A DNA stretch of 64,000 nt from Pseudoips prasinana (GCA_951640165.1 OX621241.1:7016001-7080000), one strand, 5' to 3'; shown: positions 30,263 to 40,481, counted from the stretch's first letter. Numbers and translations: made by a program. Notes: generated by a model not told the origin, from the letters alone.

Positions 30263-31544
30263 GGTCTTTACCTATGAAATTGCCGTTCTGCAGTACTGGC
30301 CATTTCAAATCAAAATAATTTTTGTTTGGCTAAGAATTCTAATTTCAAATTAATTTTATTTTAAAAACATGGATTCTTTTTTCCAAAAGTAGTCATTTCT
30401 TTATTGATTAGTGTTACATTTTCATCGCATTTCAATCTTTTTCGTCATCATGGATACGTTAAAAATTCGAGTAATTATGGAATATGAGTACCGTCGTGGC
30501 AGCAACGCGGCACAAGCGGCACGCAACATCAACGACGTTTACGGAGCTAACACTACAAACCAACGCACCACCTGTTATTGGTTTGCTCGCTTCCGTTCTG
30601 GAAATTTCGACCTGAAAAATGAACCTCGCGGTCGTCCGAAGACTTTGGTCGACAATGACGAATTAAAGGCGGTTGTGGAAGCTGATGATACACAATCTAC
30701 GGCTGAATTAGCAGCAGCTTTCGACGTTAGCGTCAAAACAATATTGGTCCATTTGCGTCAAATTGGCAAGGTAAAAAAGCTTGACAAATGGGTGCCCCAC
30801 GAACTCAATGATCGCCAGCGCGAAGTACGCGTCGAGACGTGCCTTGCACTGCTCAACAGACACACAAATGAAGGAATTTTGAACCGCATTGTTACCTGCG
30901 ATGAAAAATGGATTCTGTTTGATAACCGCAAGCGCTCAGCAAGTTGGTTGGATCCTGGTTCAGCACCTAAACAATGCCCTAAACGAAAACTTACCCCTAG
31001 AAAAGTGATGGTCACTGTTTGGTGGTCTAGCGCCGGTGTGATTCATCACAGCTTCTTACCAAACGGGGTGAGCATTACTGCAGATGTGTACTGTGAAGAA
31101 CTGAGCACAATGATGGAGAAGCTGGCGCATCTCCAACCAGCATTGGTCAATCGCTCGTCTCCGCTGCTCCTGCACGACAACGCGCGACCTCATACTGCAC
31201 AGCAGACGGTCTCCAAGTTGCAAGAACTGGGGTTGGAAGCTCTCCGTCATCCGCCCTACTCACCAGACCTTGCGCCTACAGACTACTACTTTTTCCAGAA
31301 TTTGGATAACTTCTTGGCGGGAAAAAAATTCAATACCCGAGAGGCAGTACAAAATGCCTTTGAAGAATTTGTTGCCTCCCGTCCAGCTGATTTCTTTAAG
31401 AAGGGCATCAATAAACTGCCACTGCGATGGCAAAGATGCATTGATTGCATGGGTGATTACTTCGATTAAAACAAATAAAAAAATTCATGAAAAAAATTCG
31501 TTTAAATTTTTTCATACAAAACGGCAATTTCATAGGTAAAGACC
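30263..31544 (+). mobile_element. complete mariner (cecropia-like), ORF intact
   Basis: The terminal repeats GGTCTTTACCTATGAAATTG plus CCGTT are nearly perfect at both ends (30263 onward, and complement ending at 31544). TA lies on each side (30261-30262 and 31545-31546). The length is 1282 bp, typical of mariner. It carries one uninterrupted transposase. It inserted in the tail of a LINE fragment. Confidence 0.95.
30450..31469 (+). CDS. mariner transposase, cecropia-like, apparently intact
   Basis: This cut-and-paste transposase would bind the element's own terminal repeats and move it into TA sites in the nucleus. The ATG at 30450 gives 339 residues, the usual mariner length; the frame is open back to 30411, but MDTLKIRVIMEYEYRRGSNA matches the expected start. 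Next come NERT-like NQRTTCYWFARFRSGN, a second helix-turn-helix near ELAAAFDVSVKTILVHL, and the conserved KWVPHEL linker. Catalytic aspartates are in TCDEKW (codon at 30900), HDNARPHTAQ (31176) and PTDYYFF (31281), giving 91 and then exactly 34 intervening residues: DD34D. The end MGDYFD is normal. The protein resembles the transposase part of the cecropia/Hsmar1 type. No stop or shift is seen. Promoter activity cannot be judged. Confidence 0.93.
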   Translation: MDTLKIRVIMEYEYRRGSNAAQAARNINDVYGANTTNQRTTCYWFARFRSGNFDLKNEPRGRPKTLVDNDELKAVVEADDTQSTAELAAAFDVSVKTILVHLRQIGKVKKLDKWVPHELNDRQREVRVETCLALLNRHTNEGILNRIVTCDEKWILFDNRKRSASWLDPGSAPKQCPKRKLTPRKVMVTVWWSSAGVIHHSFLPNGVSITADVYCEELSTMMEKLAHLQPALVNRSSPLLLHDNARPHTAQQTVSKLQELGLEALRHPPYSPDLAPTDYYFFQNLDNFLAGKKFNTREAVQNAFEEFVASRPADFFKKGINKLPLRWQRCIDCMGDYFD

Positions 31545-31579
31545 TATTATAATAGTCTTGCTAATATATACTGCTAAAT

Positions 31580-31780
31580 ATGACTGTACGTGTGGCGTAG
31601 AGGCTAAGACAGTCGCCTCGCCGCTTCGTGTCGCGGGTTCGAGTCTCGCGCCGGACAACTATTTGTGTGACCCATAAATAGTTGTTCTGAGTCTGGATGT
31701 AATTTGTGTCCGTCTATTATATGTGTTACACCGCGACATAGGGATAAGATTCCCCAATGTGGGTGGTGTCGTTTTAAAGA
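31580..31780 (+). mobile_element. SINE-B copy, full length
   Basis: GTACGTGTGGCGTAGAGGCT, B box GGTTCGAGTCTC, a 10-bp stem ACAACTATTT / AAATAGTTGT, TGAGTCTGGATGTAATTTG, CGCGACATAGGGATAAGATT and GGTGTCGTTTTAAAG. It is 36 bp downstream of the intact mariner. Confidence 0.85.
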
Positions 31781-32299
31781 AGAAAAAAAAAATCACTTTC
31801 CACTAAACAGCTGGCGCTCCAAGTATGAACCGACAGTTGTAATAATGTGTTCTTTTCACATTCCATAGTCTACCAATCTACAAAGTCTTCGATTTCATCA
31901 GTAGATTGAGGTCTTAAAATATCCACAATACTTGTGTACCCAGTCATTTATCTATAATAAAAAACTTTCTTGAATAACCCTCTAGAAAGAAACGATGCCC
32001 GATTAGACTATTAAGGCTATAAAGATGTTATACTTGTAAAAAAGGAAATTAATTGGGAGCTCTGAGCAAAGATGCTTTCCGTCTTTAAGCAATTTTCACT
32101 CTGGTTTCGTGTTTCCATTTCTGGTCACTCGAACTTTTGTTACCCGATCAATGTTTGTATATCTACGGTCTACACATTACAACTTTTGTAATAATGACTT
32201 GCTGGTTAACAGCGACAGCGGGAACAGTTACCATGAATATGTGTAGCATTTATTTAAAAAGTTGAATATCTTATGTTATCTTAACAGTCGTTAGAAGCC
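31781..32299. other. no gene seen
   Basis: AT-rich, no shared repeats noted. Confidence 0.4.
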
Positions 32300-32400
32300 T
32301 TATAAAATCAGACAGCTAGCCTTCTGACGTCTTGTTTTATGGTTTCTTATGGGTTTTGAAATCAGATGGAAGTCGCTCTATAAGTTCTAGTAACTAGCCG
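32300..32400 (-). repeat. interspersed repeat H, second copy
   Basis: Reverse-complement match to 29630-29735 (ATCTGATTTCAAAACCCATA, AGAAACCATAAAAC). Family unknown. Confidence 0.45.
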
Positions 32401-32449
32401 TGACAGTTCGGACCTCCAATTGAAATGTGAGAAACGATAGGAAAATTAA

Positions 32450-32637
<188 letters not shown>

Positions 32638-32790
32638 TGATCTATAAATTGTTTAGTTTGTTTTGGATACATTATATATAGCAGTGCTTTTGTTAAATGT
32701 TGTGTCTTCTATAACAATGAATTAAGAAAAAATAAGACCTACAAATCGAATCAAACCTAATTCATGTATCGCTTATTACAGGTGAAATAT

Positions 32791-33280
32791 GTGGCATTGA
32801 TCATATATTAAATACCTCTGGAACATACCAATGAAGTACGCAATATTTTATACAATATTAATTTTTATAACTAGCAATGAACTATTTACATCAATACCTT
32901 TATAAATATATGTATGTAAAAAAGCAAATAATAAATTATTTGAAGTAAGAAATAAAATGTTAATTATTTGGGTTATTGACAGTAATAATAGTTTATAAAA
33001 TATAAAAGTACCTATTACTATGCCATTATTATTATAAATTACAACTTAATAAGGTCAAATTAAATTTTACAAACTATTATTTCTGTCAATAACTCAAATA
33101 AATAATTTTTTTTATTTCTTACTTCAAATAATTTATGATTTGCTTTTTTACATACATATATTTATTAAGGTATTGATGTACCTAAATAGCTCATTGCTTG
33201 CTATAAAAAATAATATTGTATAAAATATTGCGTACTTTATTGGTATGTTCCAGAGGTATTTAATATATGATCAATACCGC
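32791..33280. mobile_element. foldback element, about 215-bp inverted arms
   Basis: The left arm from GTGGCATTGATCATATATTA reappears in reverse complement ending at 33280, with about 90% identity for over 200 bp, including AAAGCAAATAATAAATTATT. A spacer of about 70 AT-rich bases lies near 33000-33070. Nothing is encoded. It is a long-TIR MITE or foldback transposon. Confidence 0.85.
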
Positions 33281-33598
33281 ATAATATGATCATGTCAATT
33301 GGCAAACCAACGCAAGGCATATAAATAACGTTTGACAAAATTTTACAAAACAATTTACTAATAACTGCGTCCCGATACTATCAACTGTTATTGAATCATT
33401 TGGGTTTGGTTTGGTTCTTTTTTTTGTTGGTGAATCATGAATTTGAATACCATTTCTGTTTGAACAAAACACTTTAAATACTAACTCATTTCTCATTATA
33501 AAATAATTGCAGAGATATACAGTACCGTAATTTAGTAAAATCGTAAATTTGACTCATTTCAACTTGGTTAAATTACTAATATTTGAATATTTGTAATA
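33281..33598. other. no gene seen
   Basis: Spacer between the foldback and the Tc1 element; no motif recognised. Confidence 0.4.
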
Positions 33599-35190
33599 CA
33601 CACATCAACAAAGTCTAGGGATACGTTATTTTGAAATCAAACATGGCTTTATTGTTTAAAACCTATTTAGTTTCCTTAAAAAGTTTATTTACAGATTTAA
33701 ACCTTGTCTATTCTTTATTCAAAATTTAAAAATTAAAATGAGAAACAAATGAAAACACGCAAAGCACAGCGCAATCTTGAGTTGTATCTAATTTCAAGAA
33801 GTTGCATTAAAATTTTTTTTGCGTGTTAATTGAAGAAAACCTGATAAATTGTTTTATTTTCTTTTCTCAATTGGTTGTGTAAGCTTTTTAGCGTCATGCC
33901 ACGCCATCATTTGAGTCGAGATGAAATGATACGGGCAGTTGGCATGTTACAAAACGGTGCTATTCAACGCGTCGTTGCTGAGTCTCTGGGCACAAGCCAA
34001 AATGTGGTATCCAGGCTGTGGTCACGTTATCGCGCTACTGGAGATGTGGCAGAACGGCACACAGGTAGATATCGTGTTACCACTCAGAGACAGGATCGAT
34101 TTCTCCAAATGACCGCCAGAAGACTACCCAATATCACAGCGATGCAACTAGTGCAAAGGCTCCAGGAGGGTCAGCAGCTGCTGGTGAGCGACCAAACCGT
34201 GCGAAGGAGGCTGCATGAAGTTGGTCTTCATGCTCGCAGACCGCTACGAGTCCCAGCGCTGCGACGTGGCAATCGCGGTAGGCGACTTTTATGGGCTCAA
34301 GAACATTTGACATGGAGTGATCAACAATGGTCATTGGTGCTGTTCACTGATGAGTCCCGCTATGGATTTCATCCAGATTCGAGACGAACACGCGTTTGGA
34401 GAACTCCAGGCAGGGTCAGCCGTCTCCGACATCCACAGGAGGTCCACTCTTACCAAGGCGGGACAATTATGGTGTGGGCAGGAATACGAATCGGCGGACG
34501 AACCCAACTCATTTGGATTCAGGGCAGCATGACTGCCCATAGATACCGTGAGGAGGTAGTAGAACGTGTCATTGTCCCGCTCAGGGCCCTAACGGGGCAA
34601 GAATTTCAGCTCATGCATGACAATGCACCTTCCCATACAGCGCGGCTGGTGAGGGCCGCCCTTCGAGAACACGATGTTCAGGTATTAGATTGGCCTCCAC
34701 AGTCGCCAGACTTAAACCCAATTGAACACGCCTGGGACATGTTACAGCGAAGAGCATTGAGGGATTTTCCGCCCAACTTGACAACAGAAGAACAACTTTT
34801 CGAACATTTAAAAAGAACTTGGGACTGCATACCCCAGCAAGACATTGACACCTTAATTTTAAGTATGGAAAATCGTTGCCGCTGTGTGATTAATGTTAGA
34901 GGAGGAAATACCGATTACTGATTATCAGATTTGGTAAGATTTTTATTCATTTAATTCGATTGAATAATTTTATAAGAATAAAATGTTTTTGTTCACTCAG
35001 TAATTTTCTATGGCTTAATTAATTTAAGACTTTTATTAATTAGAAAAACAAAATCGCATCGTGTTGTTAATGTTTAAATATCGGCCATGAAATTATCTTT
35101 AATTCTTCCATTTACAGTCATAACAAAATGTTTATAGTTTTCTAGATAATCAATGAAATGTTCAATATCCCTAGATTGTGTTGATGTGTG
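33599..35190 (+). mobile_element. complete Tc1-like transposon, ORF intact
   Basis: The left end CACACATCAACAAAGTCTAG and the right end, whose complement is CACACATCAACACAATCTAG, are inverted repeats of about 26 bp. They are flanked by TA at 33597-33598 and 35191-35192. Length 1592 bp, normal for Tc1. A single uninterrupted transposase lies inside with about 270-300 bp on each side. Confidence 0.9.
33896..34921 (+). CDS. Tc1-like transposase (DD34E), apparently intact
   Basis: This nuclear cut-and-paste transposase is predicted to act on the element's own ends at TA sites. From the ATG at 33896 it has 341 residues, typical of Tc1. The frame is open upstream to a TTG at 33875, but MPRHHLSRDEM is the likelier start. 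The paired-like DNA-binding region comes first (MIRAVGMLQNGAIQRVVAES, NVVSRLWSRYRATGDVAER), then a GRYRVT linker. A second helix-turn-helix (LVSDQTVRRRLHEVGLHARR) follows. The catalytic residues are in VLFTDESRYGF (D, codon 34349), MHDNAPSHTARL (D, 34619) and PDLNPIEHAWDMLQRR (E, 34724), with 34 residues between the last two: DD34E. It also has MVWAGI and a normal C-terminus. No stop or frameshift is seen. Confidence 0.92.
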   Translation: MPRHHLSRDEMIRAVGMLQNGAIQRVVAESLGTSQNVVSRLWSRYRATGDVAERHTGRYRVTTQRQDRFLQMTARRLPNITAMQLVQRLQEGQQLLVSDQTVRRRLHEVGLHARRPLRVPALRRGNRGRRLLWAQEHLTWSDQQWSLVLFTDESRYGFHPDSRRTRVWRTPGRVSRLRHPQEVHSYQGGTIMVWAGIRIGGRTQLIWIQGSMTAHRYREEVVERVIVPLRALTGQEFQLMHDNAPSHTARLVRAALREHDVQVLDWPPQSPDLNPIEHAWDMLQRRALRDFPPNLTTEEQLFEHLKRTWDCIPQQDIDTLILSMENRCRCVINVRGGNTDY

Positions 35191-35322
35191 TATTTGCAAA
35201 GTAAAACATTTGTGAAATATATATTCTGTAAACTGAATATCTATTAAGTCAAATGTTTGCGAAATGAGATGTTTGTCGAATGATTAGTTTTTAGAAAACA
35301 TAGTTTTAAAACTTGCCTTGCA

Positions 35323-35405
35323 CGCCGCAGCTCGTGGGTTCTATTCCCACCTAGGACAGTTATTTGTGTGCATGAACATGTCAGGTTGTCCTGAGTCTAA
35401 GTGTA
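35323..35405 (+). mobile_element. SINE-A fragment
   Basis: GCACGCCGCAGCTCGTGGGT, TTCTATTCCCACCTAGGACA, core and CTGAGTCTAAGTGTAATTAT. The first about 30 bases and the whole 3' half are missing. Confidence 0.75.
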
Positions 35406-35475
35406 ATTATATTACAAGTGTGGGGCGCACCAAAATTTCTGGAAAGAATTTGAATCTGGTAACCATGGCATTATA

Positions 35476-35520
35476 CCAAGTAACGCGGTTCCGTTTTAAG
35501 AAAGGAACCGCGTTACTTGG
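35476..35520. repeat. hairpin, perfect 17-bp arms
   Basis: CCAAGTAACGCGGTTCC pairs exactly with GGAACCGCGTTACTTGG across an 11-base loop. Confidence 0.85.
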
Positions 35521-35654
35521 CATACTTGGAGTTAACCCATTATCGGACTATGGTCTTATAGTTACCACTTCATTTTAATCTCTTTTGTGTTTTAATAAGA
35601 ACTGAAACCAATGAATTTCACCAATAGCACAGTTTTGTCATATACCCAGGTGTT

Positions 35655-36085
35655 AGTGTAAATAAATAAAATAAAAAAGGTTTTTATTCACGTAGACTTT
35701 AAAAAAGCGCTTGTAAATAGTCAGAACATGTTCGTAGTAATATATAATTAATTTATAATTATTTCTAGGTACATATAGATATTTAGGTACGCGGATTTTA
35801 GGAAATAATTTACAATAAGATTTATTTTATAACAGTGACGATATTTAACTAACTTAAATTAAGTTATTGTCAAGGATCATGTGTAGGTTTAATTATATTT
35901 TTTTTAAATGTTAGGTATATTTTTACTACATATTGTCTGGATGGTTCTATATTAAGGTACGAATTAATTATTATTTATTAAAAAATCATTAATTATTATT
36001 ATGGCGGACCTTGTGTTTATAACGACAGTCGCGCTTTAATGCTACCACCGGATCCAATGCGCCCCAACTGAGAAGACCATGTAGG
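35655..36085 (-). mobile_element. LINE 3' end, 'GTCTACGTGAATAAA' type
   Basis: Reversed, it reads CTTCTCAGTTGGGGCGCATT, GATCCGGTGGTAGCATTAAA, then a long AT-rich part, TACAAGCGCTTTTTTAAAG, TCTACGTGAATAAAAACC and an A-rich tail. Matching copies are at 48290-48670 (+) and 41720-41887 (+). This is a common lepidopteran LINE 3' UTR. No coding part remains. Confidence 0.65.
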
Positions 36086-36102
36086 ATGTATTATATCCGA
36101 CT

Positions 36103-36127
36103 CATCCTTATGTAGTACATAAGGATG
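36103..36127. repeat. small palindrome
   Basis: CATCCTTATGTAGTACATAAGGATG, an 11-bp-arm hairpin next to the end of the mariner fragment below. Confidence 0.6.
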
Positions 36128-36395
36128 CCCTAATTTCATGGAAAGTCATATGCTCATCTGTTTCGATCATACGGTGTACAGCATCGATGATTACATTGCC
36201 CACAACGGTAGACAGACGACCAAAACGAAGTTCGTCGTTGAGATTGTTATAACTGCGTTTGTTATCTGAAAACCAGGCATAAACAATAATTGTTCTTGGT
36301 GTTTCATCGCCAAAAGCAGTATACATAAGTTTAAGCAGCGAACAGCACTCTGCGCAGGCGCCAAATTAAAATTAAAATCGTTGTAAATCATACTA
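36108..36395 (-). pseudogene. mariner transposase N-terminal fragment
   Basis: Minus-strand text reads FAFGDE-like TAFGDETPRTIIVYAWFSD, DELRFGRLSTVVGNVIIDAV and HRMIETDEHMTFHEIRASL, which is the N-terminal DNA-binding part of a mariner transposase. The preceding piece (IYNDFNFNLAPAQSAVRCL) is in another frame, so there is at least one frameshift. The catalytic domain is absent. It differs from the three fuller mariners in this window. Confidence 0.7.
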
Positions 36396-36579
36396 CAGAT
36401 TAAAAAATGTAAAATAAAAAAATATATAATGTAAATTATTAAATCGTGTCTACACGCAATATTTAAAATGGCGCCAAAATCTAAAAACTAGTGACAAATA
36501 AATGAAATCAAATGCATTTTAAAGCAAAGTTCTATTTTCGAAATAGAAGTTAATAAAAGTGGCCAGTGCCTGTGTTTTT

Positions 36580-37211
36580 GATGTGAAACATCTATAGCCG
36601 CACGTAAAACAGATATCTGGCGTGGCGACGCATGCCGTGGTTTGTTTTTTTTTTTTTTTAGTTACTATCACAATATTATGTTCTTTTCGACTTCTACTTG
36701 GACTTCGCCTTGACTTCGACTTTGACTTCGACTGCGACTTATACTTCGACTTCGACTGCGACTTATACTTCGACTTCGACTTCGACTTCGTCTTCGACTT
36801 CGACTTCGTCTTCGACATGACTTCGACTTCGACTTGACTGCGACTTATACTTCGACTGCGACTTCTACTTGGACTTCGACTTTACTTCGACTGCGACTTA
36901 TACTTCAACTTCGACTGCGACTTATACTTCGACTTCGAATTCGACTTTACTTCGACTGCGACTTATACTTCAACTTCGACTGCGACTTATACTTCGACTT
37001 CGACTGCGACTTATACTTCGACTTCGACATGACTTCGACTTTGACTTCGACTGCGACTTATACTTCGACTTCGACTGCGACTTATACTTCGAATTCGACT
37101 TCGACTGCGACTTATACTTCGACTTCGACTTCGACTTCGACTTCTGCATATTACTTTTACAAAATAATGTCGATGTTTCACATCTGCCAGGCGTCCCGTG
37201 ACGGCTCACAT
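36580..37211 (+). mobile_element. TTCGAC-array element, copy 2
   Basis: The same fixed left end as copy 1 (GATGTGAAACATCTATAGCC to the poly-T at about 36643) and the same right end (TCTGCATATTACTTTTAC to GACGGCTCACA) enclose a longer array, about 36688-37145. The array is organised more as a 24-bp unit, TTCGACTTCGACTGCGACTT plus ATAC, than as a pure hexamer. The total is 632 bp against 492 for copy 1. Long open frames of DF, TST or SKS type are repeat artefacts. Confidence 0.8.
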
Positions 37212-38024
37212 TTTTTTGTTTGCCGGATGTATTGTTTAATGTATGGGCAAATGATTTCGATAGTTACCACGAATATAATACGTCAACAGCTTTTGATTTT
37301 TCTCCATTGCAACAAAATATAACAGACAAACAGAATACTATATATATTTATACAATACCAACGCTAAATAAAACATTTTTATTTTCTAGTTTATACGACG
37401 TGAAAATTGCTTAAAGATGCTAAAACATCTTTGTTTGGAGCTCTCGAGTAATCTTCTTTTTCACCTATAAAACATCTTTATAGCATTATAGGGCTATCAC
37501 TCTCGTATTCTACTCAAGTACCCCTTAAAATCAGTCGAGGAAATCCTGCGAAGCATATCCGTAACACCCACATAAAATAGAACATAAACATTTTTACCCC
37601 AAACATTATTTTACAGTCTTCTTCTAGTTTGTATCATCATTTATAAGAAAAATCTTTGCAACAAAAGATTCTTCTGTAATGTTTATTGAATGTATACTTT
37701 ATGGACCTAGTAATAGAGGTTGTGTATTGTTTCTGTATCGTATAAGTGGTTTTGTAAGTCTAAACCCTTGATTTCGCGGCTGACTGCTCTCACAAACTAA
37801 GAATGGACATTGGACAAGGCAATGTTGCGGTTGCTTTATTCACGTCCCAATATTCATAAATAGTAAGATCCCTCACAACTCTTGTTTTTTAGCTGATTGT
37901 ATCGTTTTCTTTAAGGCTCCGGTGACAATATATTCGTAGTTTATAAATAATAAATTTATTTATTAATGATTAAGCTTTTCATGGCCAGGCCCTCTACCGA
38001 CCGATGATCTTGTGCGGGTCGCTG
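37212..38024. other. no gene seen
   Basis: AT-rich; no shared repeats or motifs recognised. Confidence 0.4.
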
Positions 38025-38135
38025 GAAACTGCTGGATGCGAATAGCGCAAGGCCGGCAATTGTGGAGATCTTTGGGGGAGACCTTTGTCCAGCAGTGGAC
38101 ATCTCTCGGCTGATATGATGATGATGATGATGAAG
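38025..38135 (+). mobile_element. RTE-like 3' tail with (ATG)n end
   Basis: GTCGCTGGAAACTGCTGGAT, GGCCGGCAATTGTGGAGATC and GACCTTTGTCCAGCAGTGG, then TCTCGGCTGATATGATGATG. Close relative of 21128-21258. Confidence 0.7.
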
Positions 38136-38297
38136 GTTTTCATTCCCTCCGAATTAATTCTTTAATTTGTGTGGATAGTGCTTACCCTTGTGTCAGTTAT
38201 TACAAGTATATATATTTGTAAGATAAAACGTTTTTATCTTGTTCTATCGTTAGTTTAATTAAATATGTGTAATACTAACAAAAAAAAACAAAAAACT

Positions 38298-38580
38298 TGT
38301 GTGTACTTATGTACACGCGTTAGAAGTTATACTTCTTAATATACAACTTGAACATAGTTATCAATTTTCATACCACCTAGAACTAACTTCATGCTGTTAT
38401 TTTTACGATGAATTTTTACGATGCGCGCGCATCTGCGCGCGCATCGTAAAAATTCACTGTCATACCACCTAGAACTAACTTCATGCTGTTAAATTTTTTG
38501 GTGTTGGTGTGCGCGCGCATCGTAAAAATTCACTCTCATCATTTGTCTCCATCGCGCCAAAAGAAGTATAACTTCAAAAA
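38298..38580. repeat. interspersed repeat F, rearranged copy
   Basis: It matches 7134-7330 in the opposite orientation, but the segment CCACCTAGAACTAACTTCAT occurs twice. A near-perfect palindrome TTTTTACGATGCGCGCGCAT (about 38413-38454) lies between the two copies. A third GCGCGCATCGTAAAAATTCA follows near 38510. Confidence 0.65.
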
Positions 38581-39306
38581 TTCCGTACATTCGTTCAGAC
38601 AAAAAAGACCTATCGAGCAAAAAAACCTCCATTTCATATACTTGAAATGGACGTTAAATGACACCTATAATGGTTCATGAGATCCAGCCCACTGACAGAT
38701 AAACGGACCCACAGCGGAGGCTTAATAAATAGGGTTCCGTCGGAATCCTTCAGCTACGAGACTCAATAATATAAAGTGGATTATTATGGAGTAAAAATCC
38801 GTACAAAATAATAATAAAAACATCAAGACAGACGGGTAGATACCGAAACCCGCTCTTCTCGGGGACGGCGACGCTGCCGAGCCACATCAGTTGACCCAAG
38901 ACCACGGATGGTGCAATCCATACCGAAACCAAAAGGTTACCTTTATTTGTTATCGCGATCAAGACCTGCCCCCACAATTTATATATGAAATGTTTCCTTC
39001 ATCGGACCCTGAAGTAAACAAATATATTGCCGATATCTAATATCGTTAACGATGGCGCCCTTCTTAAACAAAATGCGAGTAATGGAGTAACCAAAATGGT
39101 GAAGATAAATAAAGTTTGGTTTATCTTAATGACGTTTTAATGTTATTCTGCGGATTATGGGTTATATTTTAAGACAGTATATAGTTTTGATATCAACGGG
39201 CGGCGGATATTTGTATGAAATAGGTCGATATATTTTAATATTTAGTTACAGGTATGTGATAACTATGCTCAATTTATTTTTATAAGACTATCCCCATCCT
39301 ATTCAT
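38581..39306. other. no gene seen
   Basis: Includes a moderately GC-rich stretch near 38850-38960 with a 75-codon minus-strand open frame of no recognisable type. Confidence 0.35.
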
Positions 39307-39569
39307 CGGCCTGTTGGCGTGGTTGGCAAATGCTTACTTTTCCCCCGGAGCTCGTGGGTTCGATTCCCACCCAGGACAGATATTTGTGTGCATGAACATG
39401 TGTGTTTGTCCTGAATCTGGGTGTATTTATCTATATAAGTATGTATTAACAAAAAGAAAAGTAGTATATGTAGTATATCGGTTATCTGGTTTCCATAGTA
39501 CAAGCTCGGCTTAGTTTGGGATCAGATGGCCGTGTGTAAATAATGTCCCAGGATATTATTATTATTGAA
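39307..39569 (+). mobile_element. SINE-A copy, full length
   Basis: CGGCCTGTTGGCGTGGTTGG head, perfect B box GGTTCGATTCC, the CAGGACA..TGTCCTG stem, CTGAATCTGGGTGTATTTAT, ATCTGGTTTCCATAGTAC and CCCAGGATATTATTATTG. It is one of the best preserved copies. Confidence 0.9.
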
Positions 39570-39591
39570 ATTAATCCCTGAGAAATTAATT

Positions 39592-39708
39592 GCAGGGTAC
39601 TTTAGAAACATATAATTAACTGACACAAAGTACATCCAAACTAAGAATAACTACTTATGGGTCACACAAATATTAGTTCTGTGTATCTTAACCGCTGCCC
39701 CACACGAG
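39592..39708 (-). mobile_element. SINE-B fragment, diverged
   Basis: Reversed: CTCGTGTGGGGCAGCGGTTA, a core with CATAAGTAGTTATTC, and TAGTTTGGATGTACTTTG. The B box is lost through a short deletion. Confidence 0.65.
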
Positions 39709-40354
39709 TAAACATAGGTTCTAAGATATTCTAGAATAGCTATAATCCGTCCAGCTATGTCCACCTGTCCTTTACGCGTGAGTGGTACATTTTAAAGCTT
39801 AAATACTAGATCCAGTTGGTAACTAATATAAACTATTATAATACTACTATAATTATTAATTACGAGATAAATTATAAAATTGGCAAATGGGTTTTCCACT
39901 ACCTGGTTAGCACAAAAATTAATTATGAAAATGGCCGACAGATGAGAATTTAATTTTACATGTACTAAATATTGAGTGTTTCAAAATATATTTCGTCGTT
40001 CAATTTTCAATTACTTATTATAATTATGCAGTTCAAATTTGAGTTCTATTTACTTAACAATACAGATCAAATAGTTGGACGTTGAAGTACTAAATAAGCA
40101 CAATATGGACATTAGTGCAATGGCCTGTGATGTGTTCTATTTGCATTGATGAAGCTTATTTCGCTGATTTGTCAAATTATTTGGGTAATCAATTGAGGAA
40201 TGGTATTTTAATCACGTTCTTGTCATCTCATTTGCGCTTCATTCATGATTATACCTACAAATCTATTATTATATCAATTTGTATCCCATTATAGTATTAT
40301 CTCTATGTAGGAATCGATACCCAATATAAAGCGATACAATTTTTGAAGAGAATG
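39709..40354. other. no gene seen
   Basis: AT-rich and unassigned. Confidence 0.4.
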
Positions 40355-40481
40355 GTACACACGGCTACACATCAAGCTAGACATTTCCAGTATAATCTGA
40401 TCTCGCGTTGTATCGGATTTTTATACAATGAGAGGTCAGCTTATATTGAAAATGTATAGCTTGATATGTAGCCGTGTGTAC
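40355..40481. mobile_element. MITE, 127 bp
   Basis: GTACACACGGCTACACATCA at the left and its complement GTACACACGGCTACATATCA at the right give arms of about 50 bp, with imperfect pairing inside (AAGCTAGACATTT against AAGCTATACATTT). Flanks include GG/TT; no clear target duplication. Confidence 0.75.

Noticed and set aside
34317..34540. Other-frame open stretches within the Tc1 transposase
   Set aside because: Shadows of the intact transposase frame.
36519..37322. DFDFDF/TST/SKS open frames over copy 2 of the array element
   Set aside because: Same artefact of a repeat whose unit length is a multiple of three.
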